Assembly: GCF_022489065.1 (NCBI RefSeq)
Contig: NZ_JAKVTW010000002.1
Location: 310,001-374,000 of the forward strand
Source of the DNA: Vreelandella neptunia
GTDB taxonomy: Bacteria > Pseudomonadota > Gammaproteobacteria > Pseudomonadales > Halomonadaceae
Reading direction: 5' to 3'
DNA length: 64,000 bases
Shown: positions 8,896-16,322 of the stretch, in pieces
How the letters are laid out: every line of letters begins with the position of its first letter
Numbering within the stretch: the first letter of the stretch is position 1
Made by a program: the position numbers and the translations under genes
Notes under the pieces: generated by a model
What the model was told of the DNA's origin: nothing
The model's database searches: none
Seen by the model: only the letters and a program-made list of their open reading frames with translations

Positions 8896-9438
8896 TTGGT
8901 GCTTCCGGAGGCCCTCGCGGCTCAATACAACTCCTTCTCAAATAGCCGCCTGATGGACTCGCTTGATTCCACCAGGCTTTTATCCGCCATGCTCCACACG
9001 GCGAAAATACTAAACAGTTATCCAAAAGCAGATAATTCCATGCAACAACGACTTTTTTACGTCTCTGATACGCTAGTAATAGCGGTGCCCTTTTTAGTCG
9101 CACTTATTTGGTTTGCTTTGTCTTCTAACTCTTGGTTTTCCTTGTTCGTGTTACCAGAGGCTCCTTTGTTGGCTTTCGCATTGTTTTTTAGCTGCCTGAG
9201 GATTCAAGTCTTAAGTCGCACCTCCCAACCAGATAAATATACAGCTGAAGAATGCTCGGCAGGTATAAATACCTACATGGCTGCTTCATTGATAGCTTTC
9301 GTTTTATTCGTCTTTTCTTTTGGAATGAATAACGGATTACTAGCATGGCAGCCGGCTGAAGAGGTTTTTGCCTTAGCCAACGGAGCCATGTTGGCGGTCT
9401 CTTCCATTTGTTTTACCCTTACTATATGCAGAGGTTAA
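8896..9438 (+). CDS. Hypothetical inner-membrane protein
   Basis: This frame encodes up to 180 residues. The last 125 form a small membrane protein with about four hydrophobic segments: residues 57-77, 83-104, 127-146 and 155-177. I do not recognise the family. The start is uncertain: the longest frame begins at a TTG, but ATG codons at 8953, 8989 and 9040 are possible, and the last (MQQRLFYVSDTL) would sit just before the first membrane segment. No clear ribosome binding site favours one choice. It lies alone between decayed DNA and an acetyltransferase gene. Hydrophobic periodicity supports a real or recently lost gene. Confidence 0.5.
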   Translation: MVLPEALAAQYNSFSNSRLMDSLDSTRLLSAMLHTAKILNSYPKADNSMQQRLFYVSDTLVIAVPFLVALIWFALSSNSWFSLFVLPEAPLLAFALFFSCLRIQVLSRTSQPDKYTAEECSAGINTYMAASLIAFVLFVFSFGMNNGLLAWQPAEEVFALANGAMLAVSSICFTLTICRG

Positions 9439-9519
9439 AAGAAGCTAATAGCACGCTGCAGCTGACCGGCCAGAGCGCTGCCACGCTTCAGTTGGCAACT
9501 GATCTCAGGCACTAGACAT

Positions 9520-10005
9520 ATTAAAACAACTCTGCGAACACCCGAAAAAACCGATTATGAGGCTATTGCGTCTTGGATCACTGATGAGAAGTCCTGCTCC
9601 CGCTGGGCTGGCCCATCCGTGCCGTTCCCCTTTGTTGCAGCCAATTTGCCTGGGCTACTCACCGTAGAAGGGTGCTCAAGCTATTGTTTATCCGATATCG
9701 AAAACCGTTGCATTGGTTTTGGCCAGTTCTGGCCCGGAAAGCTGGGGGCTGTGCATATCGGTAGGATTATTATTTCGCCTGAAGTAAGAGGTAGTGGAGC
9801 AGGCCGCTTGCTTTGCGAAAAGCTCACCGAAAAGGCCAAACAATCAACAGGCGCATCGACGGTTACGCTGCGCGTCTATCGAGATAACCATGCGGCTCGT
9901 TCTTTGTATTCAAGCCTTGGCTTCTTTGTTATCGAGTCAGAGTCTACAGATGATGTATTGTTCATGAGTGCAGCGGCTAATAGTTCACTTAAATCAGGCG
10001 TATGA
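9520..10005 (+). CDS. GNAT family N-acetyltransferase without a normal start codon
   Basis: This is an acetyl-CoA-dependent acyltransferase of the GNAT fold; the substrate is unknown. The acetyl-CoA loop is visible as ISPEVRGSGAGRLLCEKL (R/Q-x-x-G-x-G/A type), followed by VTLRVYRDNHAARSLYSSLGF, the typical last strands. Similarity to GNATs clearly extends upstream of the first GTG (9619): residues read TDYEAIASWITDEKSCSRWAGP, a common N-terminal pattern. The frame is open back to a TGA at 9463 but has no ATG, GTG or TTG before 9619. The best-placed initiation site is ATT at 9520, a rare start codon, or the original start has been lost. It is therefore either an atypically started gene or a 5'-damaged one. 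Confidence 0.6.
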   Translation: MKTTLRTPEKTDYEAIASWITDEKSCSRWAGPSVPFPFVAANLPGLLTVEGCSSYCLSDIENRCIGFGQFWPGKLGAVHIGRIIISPEVRGSGAGRLLCEKLTEKAKQSTGASTVTLRVYRDNHAARSLYSSLGFFVIESESTDDVLFMSAAANSSLKSGV

Positions 10006-10056
10006 GAAGCACCCTAGGCGTAGGGTGAACTGTAGTAATTGGTCAGGAGTTCTTTC

Positions 10057-10791
10057 ATGAAGGTATGTGCCGCTCAGTTGCGACCCGTAGCCGGTGATCT
10101 GTCAGCCAATGTTGCTAAGCATCTTGAACTCATCGAACTTGCCATTTCGCAGCAGGCCGATGTGGTATTTTTCCCTGAGTTGTCGCTCACGGGGTTCGAG
10201 CCCCGGCTCGCGGATTCTCTTGCCATGGATATAGCGGACCAGCGGCTTGATGTGTTTCAGGAACACAGCGACAAAACTAACATGCTGATCGGCGTTGGCA
10301 TGCCAATCTCCATGGGCTCTGGTGTGTGTATAGGCATGGTGTGGCTCTCGCCCGGTGATGCTCGCCGCCTATACGCGAAACAACAGCTTCACGCCGATGA
10401 ACTTCCTTATTTTGTGGCGGGCGGTAAACAGCTTGTATTGGAAAGAGAGGGCTCTAGGCTTGTGCCTGCTATCTGCTACGAGTCACTTCAAATGAATCAT
10501 GCTGATAGCGCAGCAACCTTGTCTGCGGATATGTATTTAGCCAGTGTTGCCAAACCGTTGGGCGGTATCGCCAAAGCAATGGCGCACTATCCAGCGGTCG
10601 CAAGCAAACATAATATGCTTGTGATCATGGCGAACTGTGTTGGACCTAGCGACGACTTTATCAGCGTCGGGCAATCGGCCGCCTGGAATGGTCGTGGCGA
10701 GCTGCTTGCCCAGATGGATGCTGAATCCGAGGGCGTGGTGGTACTGGACACCAGAAACGGAAGTGCTAGCGTAAAGAAGCTTGATCATTAA
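10057..10791 (+). CDS. Carbon-nitrogen hydrolase (nitrilase superfamily)
   Basis: This 244-residue member of the nitrilase/amidase superfamily hydrolyses a carbon-nitrogen bond of an unidentified amide or nitrile. The catalytic triad is visible: Glu in FFPELSLTG, Lys in YAKQQLHADE and Cys in AICYESL. The start is set at the ATG following CAGGAG with a 6-base gap; an upstream TTG at 10039 is less likely. It lies between a GNAT gene and a LysE-type exporter, but gaps of about 50-70 bases give no firm operon evidence. The length is slightly below the usual 260-280 residues but the motifs are complete. Confidence 0.85.
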   Translation: MKVCAAQLRPVAGDLSANVAKHLELIELAISQQADVVFFPELSLTGFEPRLADSLAMDIADQRLDVFQEHSDKTNMLIGVGMPISMGSGVCIGMVWLSPGDARRLYAKQQLHADELPYFVAGGKQLVLEREGSRLVPAICYESLQMNHADSAATLSADMYLASVAKPLGGIAKAMAHYPAVASKHNMLVIMANCVGPSDDFISVGQSAAWNGRGELLAQMDAESEGVVVLDTRNGSASVKKLDH

Positions 10792-10858
10792 GCGACCCAG
10801 TCGAGGTAGTCGGCAGCACGATAGAGCTGGTCTTAGTTAAGGACATAGGAGTGTCAAA

Positions 10859-11494
10859 ATGTTTGATTACACAATAATTCACTGGGTGACATTTCTTGGT
10901 GCGGCGGTCCTGCTAAACCTTTCCCCAGGCCCAGATATTGCTTTCATTTTGGGGCAAACGTTGCGTAATGGGCGTCAGCATGGATTCGCTGCAATGTTTG
11001 GCATTTGGACCGGGGCAGCGTTGCATGTCGTGATGGCGGCGGTGGGGCTTTCAGCAATCCTTGCCACATCCGCTCTGGCATTTTCTATTGTTAAGTGGGT
11101 CGGCGCCGCATATTTGATATGGCTGGGTATCAAAATGCTCCTATCGCGTGGTGACTCTTTCGAGCCCAGCGGTAGCGTCAGCCAGCAACGAATGCATTCA
11201 ATCTATTGGCAAGGGGCGCTGGTGTCTGCCCTTAACCCGAAAGTGGCTGTATTTTTCCTAGCTTTCCTGCCTCAGTTTGTCGTAGAGGGGGCTGGCCCTC
11301 CCGGTGCTCAGTTGCTGTTGCATGGAAGTCTGATCATTGTTGTCGCGGCTTGCATAGAGCCACCTTTAGTGATGCTAGGATCAAAGTTAGGTGCTTTCTT
11401 GAGACAAAATCAACGAGTTGGCTTATGGATGGACCGCGTCCTTGGAGCCTTGTTTGTCACCTTGGGCGCGCGCCTGGCAGCCAGTACCCGATAA
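10859..11494 (+). CDS. LysE/RhtB family amino-acid exporter
   Basis: This 211-residue inner-membrane protein has about six hydrophobic segments and the family's N-terminal signature LLNLSPGPDIAFILGQTLRNG. LysE/RhtB proteins export amino acids or related metabolites driven by the proton gradient; the substrate here cannot be told. A ribosome binding site (TAGGAG) lies 6 bases before the ATG. The length and motif order match the family. It is followed by 89 bases and then an orphan antitoxin gene. Confidence 0.88.
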   Translation: MFDYTIIHWVTFLGAAVLLNLSPGPDIAFILGQTLRNGRQHGFAAMFGIWTGAALHVVMAAVGLSAILATSALAFSIVKWVGAAYLIWLGIKMLLSRGDSFEPSGSVSQQRMHSIYWQGALVSALNPKVAVFFLAFLPQFVVEGAGPPGAQLLLHGSLIIVVAACIEPPLVMLGSKLGAFLRQNQRVGLWMDRVLGALFVTLGARLAASTR

Positions 11495-11583
11495 TATAGG
11501 TGAGCATGAAATCCATTTTCAGCTACATAACCAAGCTATGCACCAGATGACAAATCTTCCGCTTCGCTGGGGTTTTTAAACGA

Positions 11584-11877
11584 ATGACGATGCATACTCC
11601 GCCGCATCCTGGTGAATTCATTCGGGAGATTTACCTTGAGCCTTTCGGCATCAGTTCCCGTCAGCTTGCTTCCAGTCTGGGCGTTTCACCCTCTACGTTG
11701 ACGCGGTTGCTCAAAGGGATTAGTGGCATTAGCCCGGAAATGTCTCTGCGGCTATCTAGGGTGCTCGGGCGTACCCCTGAAAGTTGGCTGGTGATGCAGG
11801 ACAGATATGATCTGTGGATGGCTCGCAGTACGGTCAATTTGGATGCGCTTCGCCCTTTGAATTTTGAAGCCTCTTAA
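11584..11877 (+). CDS. higA: Orphan HigA-type antitoxin
   Basis: This 97-residue protein is an XRE/HigA antitoxin: the family opening HTPPHPGEFIREIYLEP, a helix-turn-helix (SSRQLASSLGVSPSTLTRLLKG) and the closing PESWLVMQDRYDLW. It would neutralise a HigB ribonuclease and repress its own promoter. No higB precedes it: the 89 bases back to the exporter gene hold no toxin frame. It is a paralogue of the higA at 15407. It is followed at once by a broken copy of the 5' end of rnz, so this locus seems to have been rearranged. Confidence 0.82.
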   Translation: MTMHTPPHPGEFIREIYLEPFGISSRQLASSLGVSPSTLTRLLKGISGISPEMSLRLSRVLGRTPESWLVMQDRYDLWMARSTVNLDALRPLNFEAS

Positions 11878-11915
11878 CGAAATCTATTCCTGGGCGCTAG
11901 AGAGATCCCGTGCAA

Positions 11916-11990
11916 GATATGAATTTACTCTCCCTCGACACGTTCACTGATATACCCACTAAAACCAGAAACGTCTCCAGAATCACTCTG
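11916..11990 (+). pseudogene. Relic of the 5' end of a second rnz copy
   Basis: About 72 bases match the start of the intact rnz gene (14044-14118) at roughly three bases in four. They translate as MNLLSLDTFTDIPTKTRNVS versus MNLLFLGTSAGVPTKTRNVS. The frame then runs into unrelated sequence that is the antisense of the adjoining GNAT gene. The differences include loss of the Gly-Thr-Ser loop residues, so this is a decayed fragment. It marks the left boundary of the segment carrying the GNAT, rhodanese, ftrA and intact rnz genes. Confidence 0.7.
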
Positions 11991-12471
11991 CTTTTATTGA
12001 ATGAACAAATTCCCAAAGCTCCCACGCAGTATCTTGCTGGCCTCCGACCTCCACATAAAACTGTTTGGCTGCGACGTTATCTCTTAGAACCGTCCACACA
12101 ATACGCGAAGCATTAATTTCCAAGGCGTGTTTCTCTATTTGAGTCAGGAGTGCTTTCCCTGCGCCTAGGGCGCGTGCATGCTTCGAAACAAACAACTCTT
12201 TAAGAACCAGTACTGGCTTGAGATCGTAAGTCCAAGGAATTTCATAGTGGACGGCGATACCAACAATATCGCCGTCCATTTCGGCTACGAACACCCCAAA
12301 GCGGGGAGAGGAATTGAGTCCGTTTTCGATAATATCGGACTCTGTTACCCGGAATTGATCGATGTATCGCTCATATACTGCAAGTTCTCGCATCAAACTC
12401 AGAATATCAGTGACATCGCCACGCTTAAATGGGCGAACTGACACTTTAGGAGCGACGGGTGTGAGGCTCAT
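11983..12471 (-). CDS. GNAT family N-acetyltransferase
   Basis: This 162-residue protein belongs to the GNAT superfamily; the pattern VRPFKRGDVTDILSLMRELAVYE, then VLKELFVSKHARALGAGKALLTQIEKHA, then VLRDNVAAKQFYVEVGG resembles diamine/thialysine-type acetyltransferases. The acetyl-CoA loop ARALGAGKA carries the expected Gly residues. The substrate is unknown. Its start overlaps the stop of the rhodanese gene by one base (TGATG), so the two are probably co-transcribed and translationally coupled from the promoter shared divergently with ftrA. Its 3' end runs into the rnz relic. Confidence 0.82.
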   Translation of the reverse strand: MSLTPVAPKVSVRPFKRGDVTDILSLMRELAVYERYIDQFRVTESDIIENGLNSSPRFGVFVAEMDGDIVGIAVHYEIPWTYDLKPVLVLKELFVSKHARALGAGKALLTQIEKHALEINASRIVWTVLRDNVAAKQFYVEVGGQQDTAWELWEFVHSIKAE

Positions 12472-12884
12472 CAGATAACCCCCGGCTCTTTCCCAGATGC
12501 GAAGGGAAGGCCTTCATCTTCCCATCCTGTGATGCCACCAATCATTATCTTCACCGGTCTACCTAGCCGGGCCAGCTTGAGTGCTGCTTGGTCGGCACCG
12601 TTGCAATGCGGGCCCGCACAGTAGGTGACGAATAGCGTGTCTTTCGGCCATTCAATCATGCTTTCGGCTGTAATCTCTCTGTGCGGAAAGTGGATGGCAC
12701 CTGGAATGTGGCGTCGCTCGTAGTCTTGGAGTGCCCCTACAACATGTAAAAGCACGAAGTCTTGCTCTGAGCTTTTGAGTGCTACTGCCACGTCTGCACA
12801 GTCTGTTTCAACAGACAGTCGCCGATGAAAGTGCTCTATTGCTGTTTCCGAAGGCGCGGCAGGGATGTCGGTGACGAAGCTCAT
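12471..12884 (-). CDS. Rhodanese-like domain protein
   Basis: This 137-residue single-domain rhodanese has a Cys in the active-site loop TYCAGPHCNGADQAA and the preceding LHVVGALQDYERRHIPGAIHFPHREI segment. Rhodaneses carry persulfide sulfur on this Cys. The start is placed at the ATG after GGAG with a 6-base gap (MSFVTDIP); upstream in-frame ATGs exist but lack a ribosome binding site and would run through the presumed operator. It is divergent from ftrA and coupled to the downstream GNAT. Pairing of an FtrA-type regulator with a rhodanese is a familiar arrangement, suggesting control by FtrA. Confidence 0.82.
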   Translation of the reverse strand: MSFVTDIPAAPSETAIEHFHRRLSVETDCADVAVALKSSEQDFVLLHVVGALQDYERRHIPGAIHFPHREITAESMIEWPKDTLFVTYCAGPHCNGADQAALKLARLGRPVKIMIGGITGWEDEGLPFASGKEPGVI

Positions 12885-12894
12885 AGGTTTCTCC

Positions 12895-12913
12895 ATTGGT
12901 TGGGTTAACCAAT
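12895..12913. promoter_or_regulatory. Candidate operator between rhodanese and ftrA
   Basis: ATTGGTT-GGGTT-AACCAAT is a perfect 7-base inverted repeat with a 5-base centre, lying just upstream of the rhodanese start and in the divergent gap before ftrA. Position and symmetry suggest a regulator binding site, plausibly for FtrA. This is inferred from sequence only. Confidence 0.42.
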
Positions 12914-12943
12914 AGCCTATGAGAGTTGTGTTGAGCCTGGTAG

Positions 12944-13966
12944 ATGGCAGTTTTGCCATGTATGCTCAAAATCATGCCAAAATCAGATCATGCACGAAAG
13001 CTTGCCAACCCTCTTGTCGTCGCCATCGCTTACGACGGTCTATGTACGTTTGAGCTTGGTGTGGCAGTAGAAGTATTCGGCTTGCCACGGCCTGAGATGG
13101 GGGAAAACTGGTACCAATTTGAAATAGCCGGTATTGACCCAGGCGAGATGCGAGCAATAGGTGGAATGCGGGTTGTCGTCGATGCTGGTGTGGAAACCAT
13201 TGAGAAGGCTGGCACTATCATTATCCCTGGCTGGCGTGGTGCTACGGAGCCTGTGCCGACGACTCTAATTAAGGCGATATGCAAGGCACATGCTAACGGT
13301 GCTCGTGTGCTATCCATATGCTCGGGAGTCTTTGTCTTAGCCGAAGCGGGGCTGCTCAACGGTCGGCGAGCCACAACGCACTGGCGCTACACAGATACTT
13401 TAAGCCAGCGTTACCCTAAGATTGCAGTCGAGCCTGATGTTCTTTATATCGATGAAGGAGATGTAATGACGTCGGCTGGTAGTGCCGCTGGTATTGATCT
13501 CTGCCTACATTTAGTGCGTCGTGATCATGGTATGCAGGCAGCCAATATGGTCGCTAGGCGTTTGGTTGTCCCACCGCACAGAGATGGCGGACAGGCTCAG
13601 TTCATTGAGCGCGCAGTGCCTTCTTTATATGAAAGTTCTCGGATTGGGCCACTCCTTGACCATATACGAGAGGAGATTGATGGTAATTACACTGTCGCAA
13701 GTATGGCTAGCATTGTAGGAATGAGTTCTCGAACCTTTCTACGGCGGTTTGAGGCTGCGACAGGCACCACGCCTGCGAAATGGCTTCTTATAGAGCGCCT
13801 GGAAAAGGCTCGATGTTTTCTTGAAAGCTCCACGATGACTATCGAGCAGATAGCAATAGCTTCTGGTTTTGGATCTACTGCGACTTTGCGGCACCACTTT
13901 CGCAATCAACTATCAACGACCCCGAAAGCTTATAGGGAAATGTTTCAGAGTGCGTTAGAGCAGTAA
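12944..13966 (+). CDS. ftrA: FtrA-like transcriptional regulator (DJ-1/PfpI plus AraC domains)
   Basis: This 340-residue GlxA/FtrA-type regulator has two domains. Residues about 22-190 form a DJ-1/PfpI class glutamine-amidotransferase-like domain: VVAIAYDGLCTFELGVAVEVFGLPRPE, then a nucleophile-elbow SICSGVFVLAEAGLL. Residues about 235-335 form an AraC domain with two helix-turn-helix units (YTVASMASIVGMSSRTFLRRF and MTIEQIAIASGFGSTATLRHHF). Such proteins activate nearby genes in response to a small molecule; the ligand is unknown. It is divergent from the rhodanese-GNAT pair. The ATG at 12944 is used; ATGs at 12962 and 12974 are equally possible since no strong ribosome binding site is visible. 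Confidence 0.82.
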   Translation: MAVLPCMLKIMPKSDHARKLANPLVVAIAYDGLCTFELGVAVEVFGLPRPEMGENWYQFEIAGIDPGEMRAIGGMRVVVDAGVETIEKAGTIIIPGWRGATEPVPTTLIKAICKAHANGARVLSICSGVFVLAEAGLLNGRRATTHWRYTDTLSQRYPKIAVEPDVLYIDEGDVMTSAGSAAGIDLCLHLVRRDHGMQAANMVARRLVVPPHRDGGQAQFIERAVPSLYESSRIGPLLDHIREEIDGNYTVASMASIVGMSSRTFLRRFEAATGTTPAKWLLIERLEKARCFLESSTMTIEQIAIASGFGSTATLRHHFRNQLSTTPKAYREMFQSALEQ

Positions 13967-14046
13967 TTTCAAAGCTAAGGTGGCCTTTAAATTTAGCTGA
14001 CTGGCAATTTGCCGCCTTGGTTTTAAAGCGAGAGCACGTAAAAGAT

Positions 14047-15009
14047 ATGAATCTACTCTTCCTAGGCACCTCCGCCGGTGTCCCCACTAAAACAAGAAAC
14101 GTCTCCGGCATCGCCTTGCGTGAGAGCAAAGGAAAAGGCTGGTACCTGATCGATTGTGGTGAGGGCACCCAGCATCAGGTATTGCATACCAAGCTGTCGT
14201 TTCATTCGCTGAAAGCCATCTTGATTACCCACGTGCACGGCGACCACTGTTATGGGCTGCCGGGCATACTGGCGAGTGCGGGTATGGGGGGCCGGAAAGC
14301 GCCGCTTACCATTGTGGCGCCCGCAGGCATCAAGGCGTGGTTGGAGGCAACCTGCGAGACTACACAGCTATGTTTGCCCTTCGCCCTGGAGTTTATCGAC
14401 TCGGACGAGCTGCCAACCGTTGCGTTTGAGAGCATTGCGGTGACCACGCACAGGCTTTCACATCGAGCGCCGTCCTACGCTTATGGATTTACGGAGACAA
14501 AGGTCGACGCCGCTTTAGACGTGGAGACGTTAGCGCAAAAGGGGATTCCGAGAGGGCCGTTGTGGGGGCAGTTGAAGCAAGGGTTTGATGTTGAATTTGA
14601 GGGTGAGCGGTTAAAAAGCCATGACTATCTGATCTACAAACATAAGCCGAGAAAAGTGGTGATTGCGGGGGACAATGATAAGCCTGACTTGTTGTTTGCG
14701 GCGTGCGCGGGGGCTCAGGTGCTGGTGCATGAAGCCACTTACACTGAAGAGATGGCCCAGAAGGCCGGTGATGTGGGGCATAGCTACGCCAAGCTTGTCG
14801 CCGCATTTGCCGAAACGGTACAGTTGCCCAATCTGGTGCTGACGCACTTTAGCCCCCGTTACCAGCTCAACCCCAATGCGACCCCCTCCATCGAAGATAT
14901 CCGCAAAGAGGCCGAGAACGCCTATTCAGGCTCGCTTTATTTGGCGCAGGATTTTAGCGAATACACCCTGGATAAAGCGGGCTACTTTACTGAAGTGGCG
15001 GGCGAGTAG
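14047..15009 (+). CDS. rnz: Ribonuclease Z (RNase BN)
   Basis: This 320-residue metallo-beta-lactamase-fold ribonuclease processes tRNA 3' ends. Visible motifs are LFLGTSAGVPTKTRNVSG at the N-terminus, the zinc motif ITHVHGDHCYGLPG (HxHxDH), VIAGDN, EATYTEE, and a late His in LTHFSPRY. The start is the ATG giving MNLLFLGT, matching the family's N-terminus; the frame extends 30 bases upstream but without family similarity. Partial copies of this gene flank it: its head at 11916 and its tail at 15712. It is the only intact copy in the window. Confidence 0.92.
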   Translation: MNLLFLGTSAGVPTKTRNVSGIALRESKGKGWYLIDCGEGTQHQVLHTKLSFHSLKAILITHVHGDHCYGLPGILASAGMGGRKAPLTIVAPAGIKAWLEATCETTQLCLPFALEFIDSDELPTVAFESIAVTTHRLSHRAPSYAYGFTETKVDAALDVETLAQKGIPRGPLWGQLKQGFDVEFEGERLKSHDYLIYKHKPRKVVIAGDNDKPDLLFAACAGAQVLVHEATYTEEMAQKAGDVGHSYAKLVAAFAETVQLPNLVLTHFSPRYQLNPNATPSIEDIRKEAENAYSGSLYLAQDFSEYTLDKAGYFTEVAGE

Positions 15010-15117
15010 TCTTTAATCTAATCGTGCTATCTCCTGTAGCGGCATAGTCAGTTTCTTGGTTATTTTTGATTTTTATATGCTTTTGACACCTGATACGTTG
15101 CAGGGTACATTTAATGG

Positions 15118-15396
15118 ATGATCCGAAGCTTCAAACACAAAGGCTTGGCAAAATTCTTTAAATCCGGCAGCACTGCAGGGATTCAGGCCGCGCATGCAAA
15201 GAGACTTCGGCTTATTCTTGGTCGACTCAATGCAGCGTCAGATGCCAAAGATATGGACTTACCAGGCCTTCGTTTGCACGAACTCTCGGGAAGTCGCTCT
15301 GGAATCTGGTCAGTCACGGTGAGTGGTAACTGGCGCGTGACGTTCCGGTTCGAGGACGGAGATGCCGAGATAGTGAATTACGAAGATTACCACTGA
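15118..15396 (+). CDS. higB: HigB-type toxin
   Basis: This 92-residue RelE/HigB-family ribonuclease toxin has the typical [17 protein letters not shown] start, the middle [31 protein letters not shown] and the C-terminal [11 protein letters not shown]. HigB cleaves mRNA at the ribosome. It is followed 10 bases later by higA, the toxin-first order expected of higBA. The module lies between the tail of intact rnz and a duplicate rnz tail, suggesting insertion by recombination. It looks complete and functional. Confidence 0.9.
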   Translation: MIRSFKHKGLAKFFKSGSTAGIQAAHAKRLRLILGRLNAASDAKDMDLPGLRLHELSGSRSGIWSVTVSGNWRVTFRFEDGDAEIVNYEDYH

Positions 15397-15406
15397 GGTA
15401 GCGCCA

Positions 15407-15694
15407 ATGTTGATGCACAATCCACCCCACCCTGGTGAAGTATTACGCGAGCTTTGCTTGGAGCCTCTAGGCCTTACTGTGACAGCTGCTGCCGAAGCGC
15501 TGGGTGTAAGCCGCAAAACGCTCAGTGCCGTGCTGAACGGCAAGGCGGGTATTAGCCCTGAAATGGCTGTACGGCTTTCTATTGCGTTTGATACCTCTGC
15601 GGAAAGCTGGTTAAACCAGCAGTCCCAATACGAGCTTTGGCATGCCGAACAGCATCGCAAAGAGCTTAAAGTAAAGAGGCTGGTTGCCGCTTAA
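15407..15694 (+). CDS. higA: HigA-type antitoxin
   Basis: This 95-residue XRE-family antitoxin is the partner of the HigB just upstream. Family features are [20 protein letters not shown], a helix-turn-helix with [26 protein letters not shown], and a closing [19 protein letters not shown]. It would bind HigB and repress the shared promoter. A paralogue without a toxin lies at 11584. Confidence 0.92.
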   Translation: MLMHNPPHPGEVLRELCLEPLGLTVTAAAEALGVSRKTLSAVLNGKAGISPEMAVRLSIAFDTSAESWLNQQSQYELWHAEQHRKELKVKRLVAA

Positions 15695-15711
15695 AGCAGT
15701 GGTGGTTTAAG

Positions 15712-15759
15712 TACACCCTGGATAAAGCGGGCTACTTTTTTAAAGTAGCGGGCGAATAG
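15712..15759 (+). pseudogene. Relic of an rnz 3' end
   Basis: These 48 bases match the last 48 of rnz (14962-15009) at 43 positions. They keep frame and stop, reading YTLDKAGYFFKVAGE against YTLDKAGYFTEVAGE. The fragment closes the higBA insertion on its right side. Its differences look like those of a divergent allele rather than random decay. Confidence 0.82.
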
Positions 15760-15800
15760 CCGATTTCACCTCGCCACTTCTTAATAGATCACCGAGCAGA

Positions 15801-16223
15801 TCAGTCGCGGCAATAGCCTTCACCTGTTGCGACTACCAAGCAGTCTTCCTTTTCCAATAGCCACTTCATGCCGGTAGCTTCGCCGTCGCCCGCACGAAGC
15901 AGCTGTGGGCCGCCCTCGCGGTTGAAGCGAATGCCCTCGGCGGTGGTCTGTCCTTCGAAGGTGCCGCTTTGATCGGCATCCAGGCCGTACTGCATTTCAA
16001 GCAGATAGTGGCCGGGGCCTGCAGCCTCGTTCTTGCTGATGTCCAGAAATAGCCCTTCTACGCCTGTCCATCGGCCAACCCATTGATCGGTCTCCGGGTG
16101 GTGGGGCTGGTTTTGCTCGGTCGACGCATCTGAGTCCGGCGCGCCTGACGCGGCGGTATTGCTGTTTTGAGCGCACCCGCTGATAAGTAATAGGGTGCTT
16201 AACACTAACGCTGCTTTTGCCAT
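15801..16223 (-). CDS. Small lipoprotein of unknown function
   Basis: This 140-residue lipoprotein precursor has a lipobox (LLLISGC, Cys at residue 17), followed by a Ser/Asp/Gln-rich linker and a compact beta-rich domain: VGRWTGVEGLFLDISKN, then GHYLLEMQYGLDADQSGTFEGQTTAEGIRFNR, ending LVVATGEGYCRD. It is expected at the outer membrane. I do not recognise a characterised family. A second, diverged copy of its last 23 or so codons lies at 16991-17074 in the same orientation. It is divergent from the FrnE-like gene. Confidence 0.8.
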   Translation of the reverse strand: MAKAALVLSTLLLISGCAQNSNTAASGAPDSDASTEQNQPHHPETDQWVGRWTGVEGLFLDISKNEAAGPGHYLLEMQYGLDADQSGTFEGQTTAEGIRFNREGGPQLLRAGDGEATGMKWLLEKEDCLVVATGEGYCRD

Positions 16224-16322
16224 ATCTGTCTCCTAATCACTACTGCCGTTACTCACAATATACACGTACCATGCTTTCTTTAGTTTGATCGAATTTTGGG
16301 ATATGTCGAAGGGGGAAGCAAA

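Noticed and set aside
11910..12116. A 68-codon frame as an independent gene
   Set aside because: Its first part is a decayed copy of the rnz 5' end and the rest is the antisense of a GNAT gene.
14017..14046. Longer rnz start
   Set aside because: The extra ten codons lack similarity to the family, and the duplicate 5' fragment is also similar only from just before the ATG at 14047.
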